Assembly: GCA_021806005.1 (NCBI GenBank)
Contig: JAJZDM010000016.1
Coordinates: 1 to 45,544, forward strand
DNA from: Acidobacteriota bacterium
Lineage (GTDB): Bacteria; Acidobacteriota; Terriglobia; Terriglobales; Acidobacteriaceae
Length of the DNA: 45,544 nt
Direction of reading: 5' to 3'
A program made the position numbers and the translations under genes. The notes beneath the pieces are model-generated. The model did no database searches. It was given only the letters and a program-made list of their open reading frames with translations, and had not been told where the DNA came from. Below, one piece after another: positions 43,854 through 45,544 of the stretch; the stretch's first letter is position 1; each line of letters begins with the position of its first letter.

Positions 43854-44630
43854 ATGTCACAAAGCGATACATTTGCCCGTTACCCAAGCCTGTGTGATCG
43901 TTCCGTCCTGGTCACGGGAGGCGCCGCTGGCATTGGGGAGGCGCTGGTGGAAGCCTTTGCGATGCAGCAGGCGAAGGTGGCCTTCATCGACGTTCAGGAG
44001 ACTGCCGGAGAAAGGCTTGTGGCACGACTCGCTGCAGGTGGGCATCCAAACGTCCGGTTCTACAAGTGTGACCTCACGGATCTCGCAGCCTTGAAAGAGA
44101 CAATCGATCAGATCATCGCGGATCTTGGCGGAGTGGATGTTTTGATCAACAACGCAGGGAACGATACCCGTCACACCATCGAAGAAGTCACTCCCGAATA
44201 TTGGGACAAGACGATGGCGGTGAACCTGCGACATATATTCTTCACCATCCAGGGCGTGATCCCCTCGATGCGCCTTCGCGGTTCTGGCTCCATCATCAAT
44301 ATGAGTTCGATCGGATGGATCATTCCCTCGACGAAGGTAGCGGTATACGTCACCGCGAAGGCCGCCATTGTGGGGTTGACCCGAACGCTTGCGCATGAAC
44401 TCGGCGCAGACAACATACGAGTGAATAGCATCCTGCCAGGCGCCATCCTGACGGAACGCCAAAGACAACTGTGGTTCACAGAAGAGTACAAGGCGCAGAT
44501 CCTGGGCCGACAGGCGTTGAAACGTCTGTTGGTGCCGGAAGAGGTGGCGCGGCTTGCTCTGTTTCTCGCAGCGGACGACAGTTCCGCGATAACCAACCAG
44601 AGTTATGTGGTGGACGGCGGATGGATTTGA
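43854..44630 (+). CDS. SDR sugar dehydrogenase (aldose 1-dehydrogenase-like)
   Basis: The product of 258 aa is a classical SDR with VTGGAAGIGEA at 20-30, D46 ending the second strand (NAD preference), NNAGNDT at 99-105, and catalytic S152, Y165 and K169 (YVTAK). The C-terminal part (ILPGAILTERQRQLW, ALKRLLVPEEVARLALFL, NQSYVVDGG) resembles sugar 1-dehydrogenases. It would oxidise the aldose at C1, the first step of the pathway, giving the lactone for the SMP-30 enzyme. It begins 15 bp after the dehydratase gene with a GGAG site and is the last plus-strand gene of the locus. Confidence 0.85.
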   Translation: MSQSDTFARYPSLCDRSVLVTGGAAGIGEALVEAFAMQQAKVAFIDVQETAGERLVARLAAGGHPNVRFYKCDLTDLAALKETIDQIIADLGGVDVLINNAGNDTRHTIEEVTPEYWDKTMAVNLRHIFFTIQGVIPSMRLRGSGSIINMSSIGWIIPSTKVAVYVTAKAAIVGLTRTLAHELGADNIRVNSILPGAILTERQRQLWFTEEYKAQILGRQALKRLLVPEEVARLALFLAADDSSAITNQSYVVDGGWI

Positions 44631-44689
44631 CGAGAGCGCCGCTCAACGCTCAGCACAAGAAGTGGCGCCGTTAGCGCCCCCGAGAGCCA

Positions 44690-44705
44690 CTGTCTCCGGA
44701 GACAG
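44690..44705. repeat. Perfect 16-bp palindrome
   Basis: CTGTCTCCGGAGACAG is self-complementary with no spacer and lies 60 bp after the SDR stop codon. Without a loop it is a poor terminator. It might be a protein-binding site. Confidence 0.5.
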
Positions 44706-45037
44706 CATCCATGTCCTGGCCTGAAGGCCGTCGACCCGGTAGTGCGGTTAAGCGAAACAGATGAGAGAGGCAGCCCCGGAGTTGCGTACGGTGCGTTCAG
44801 CCGGGGAGCATCGCCCTTTAGCTGTTCCGATGTGGAGGAGTCTCCCGAAGCGGGGCTGCTGTGGCGCTTTCGTTGGCCAAAGCGTTGATAGATGTAGGGA
44901 CGAGGGGCCAGGCCTGGGCGGAAAAGACTTTAGCGATTCCACGAGGCGGTGTGTCAACACCAGGCGCGGAAGGTGCCTGCAGTGGCGCCTGGAGCTCCTT
45001 TGAGATGTGATTGCCCTGCCGCAAGCCATGGTGCAGG

Positions 45038-45067
45038 CTGACCTTCTTCTTCTCCGTCCTCTATAAT
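45038..45067 (+). promoter_or_regulatory. Promoter with consensus -10 before the CRTAC1-like gene
   Basis: TATAAT at 45062-45067 is a perfect -10 hexamer. CTGACC at 45038-45043, with 18 bp spacing, matches four of six -35 positions. It would give a leader of about 190 nt before ATG 45261. Confidence 0.5.
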
Positions 45068-45260
45068 TCTCACGCTATGCTCTCTATCTCCGCGAATCCA
45101 TGCGTATGCCCGGTTGTCTTTGGGGGCGTAGGGTTATGCCTGGCGGGAGCGAGTGCGGGTCGGCGGGAGACGTCTGGCACAGATCGGCGCCATGCAGGGA
45201 GGCACCTGCGTGAGTGGCGTTCCGATCCGGCTATCCCGGGGAGGCAGGCGGAGGATCCGG

Positions 45261-45544
45261 ATGACACCTAAGGTTGGAACGCGCGGCAGCGCGCGGTTGG
45301 GGAGGTCGCGGCGAGAGTTTCTGTTGAGGTTGGCGGGGTTTCTCATGCTGTGGCCCCGACAGGGAGTGGTCCAGGGGCAGATGGGGTCGCCGACTCCCTT
45401 GTCTCCCGCCGAGCGCAAAAAAGCGGAGGCTGAGAGCAAGGAGACCGGCCCGCTGCCGAACTATCCGCAGTTGGTGGACATTACGAAGTTGACCGGCATT
45501 GGATTTGACCACCGTTCCAGCCCGGAGGCGAAGTTCATCCCCGA
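45261..45544 (+). CDS. Tat-exported CRTAC1/FG-GAP-like protein (5' part)
   Basis: The start ATG 45261 has GGAGG at 45250-45254. The first 94 codons are in the window. A twin-arginine signal (RSRREFLLRLAGFLML) is followed by a low-complexity spacer and then QLVDITKLTGIGFDHRSSPE, the characteristic opening of CRTAC1-family (ASPIC/UnbV, FG-GAP repeat) exported proteins, which are abundant in Acidobacteria and Planctomycetes. The remaining beta-propeller is outside the window. The function of this family is generally unknown. Confidence 0.8.
   Translation, partial: MTPKVGTRGSARLGRSRREFLLRLAGFLMLWPRQGVVQGQMGSPTPLSPAERKKAEAESKETGPLPNYPQLVDITKLTGIGFDHRSSPEAKFIP

Larger units (their letters stand above)
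44631..45260. other. 630-bp intergenic region with palindromes
   Basis: No gene is supported here. The plus frame 45077-45271 gives a 64-aa product without recognisable features and overlaps the next gene by 11 bp. Palindromes are present: GGCGC/GCGCC (44664-44678), a perfect 16-bp palindrome CTGTCTCCGGAGACAG (44690-44705), and CGCTTT/AAAGCG (44865-44884). The first two could terminate the SDR operon. Confidence 0.45.

Overview
The window looks like chromosomal DNA of an Acidobacteriota (Terriglobia-type soil bacterium). The evidence is indirect: two very large Oar-like TonB-dependent receptors with N-terminal carboxypeptidase-regulatory-like domains, several Tat-exported proteins, a TPR-CHAT/sigma/anti-sigma operon, a CRTAC1-type exported protein, high GC, and strong Shine-Dalgarno sites. 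No rRNA, tRNA, CRISPR array or prophage was seen. No species can be named from sequence alone.

Layout. 1-280: end of an IS3-family element sitting just behind a ygiD-type dioxygenase gene (287-1081). 2022-8873: an Oar-like receptor followed by a pectate lyase (PL10) and an unsaturated rhamnogalacturonyl hydrolase (GH105), forming a small pectin-uptake and degradation locus. Convergent to it are a fucose-isomerase-like gene (8909-10513), an overlapping pair made of an unknown protein and a Tat-exported alkaline-phosphatase-like protein (10708-13163), and a Tat-exported alpha/alpha-barrel glycosidase-like protein (13590-14873). 15811-20600: a three-gene operon encoding an exported TPR-CHAT protease-like protein, an ECF-type sigma factor and a one-pass membrane anti-sigma-like protein. 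I regard this as the most interesting system in the window. 20817-22986: an exported GDSL esterase and a small membrane protein.

23099-29101 is mostly housekeeping: sucCD, trpD with an ArsB-like permease, tdk, and a Cu/Zn superoxide dismutase-like protein that has lost one copper ligand. 29550-34471: a second sigma/anti-sigma operon with two Lia/Psp-like membrane proteins, the last carrying a DUF4097 beta-repeat domain. A collapsed IS3 remnant (about 34602-34820) follows.

35075-44630: a second Oar-like receptor, then a divergently transcribed catabolic locus controlled by a GntR/FCD regulator (41316). It encodes a sugar dehydrogenase, an SMP-30 lactonase, an IlvD/Edd sugar-acid dehydratase, a second SDR and an FAH-family hydrolase. 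Together these match a complete non-phosphorylative route through a 2,4-diketo-3-deoxy sugar acid, such as those for L-fucose, L-rhamnose or D-arabinose. A palindrome, ATACATCATATGTAT, lies between the divergent arms and overlaps the regulator's -10 box; a related sequence overlaps the likely -10 of the second receptor. The window ends inside a Tat-exported CRTAC1/FG-GAP-like gene (45261 onward).
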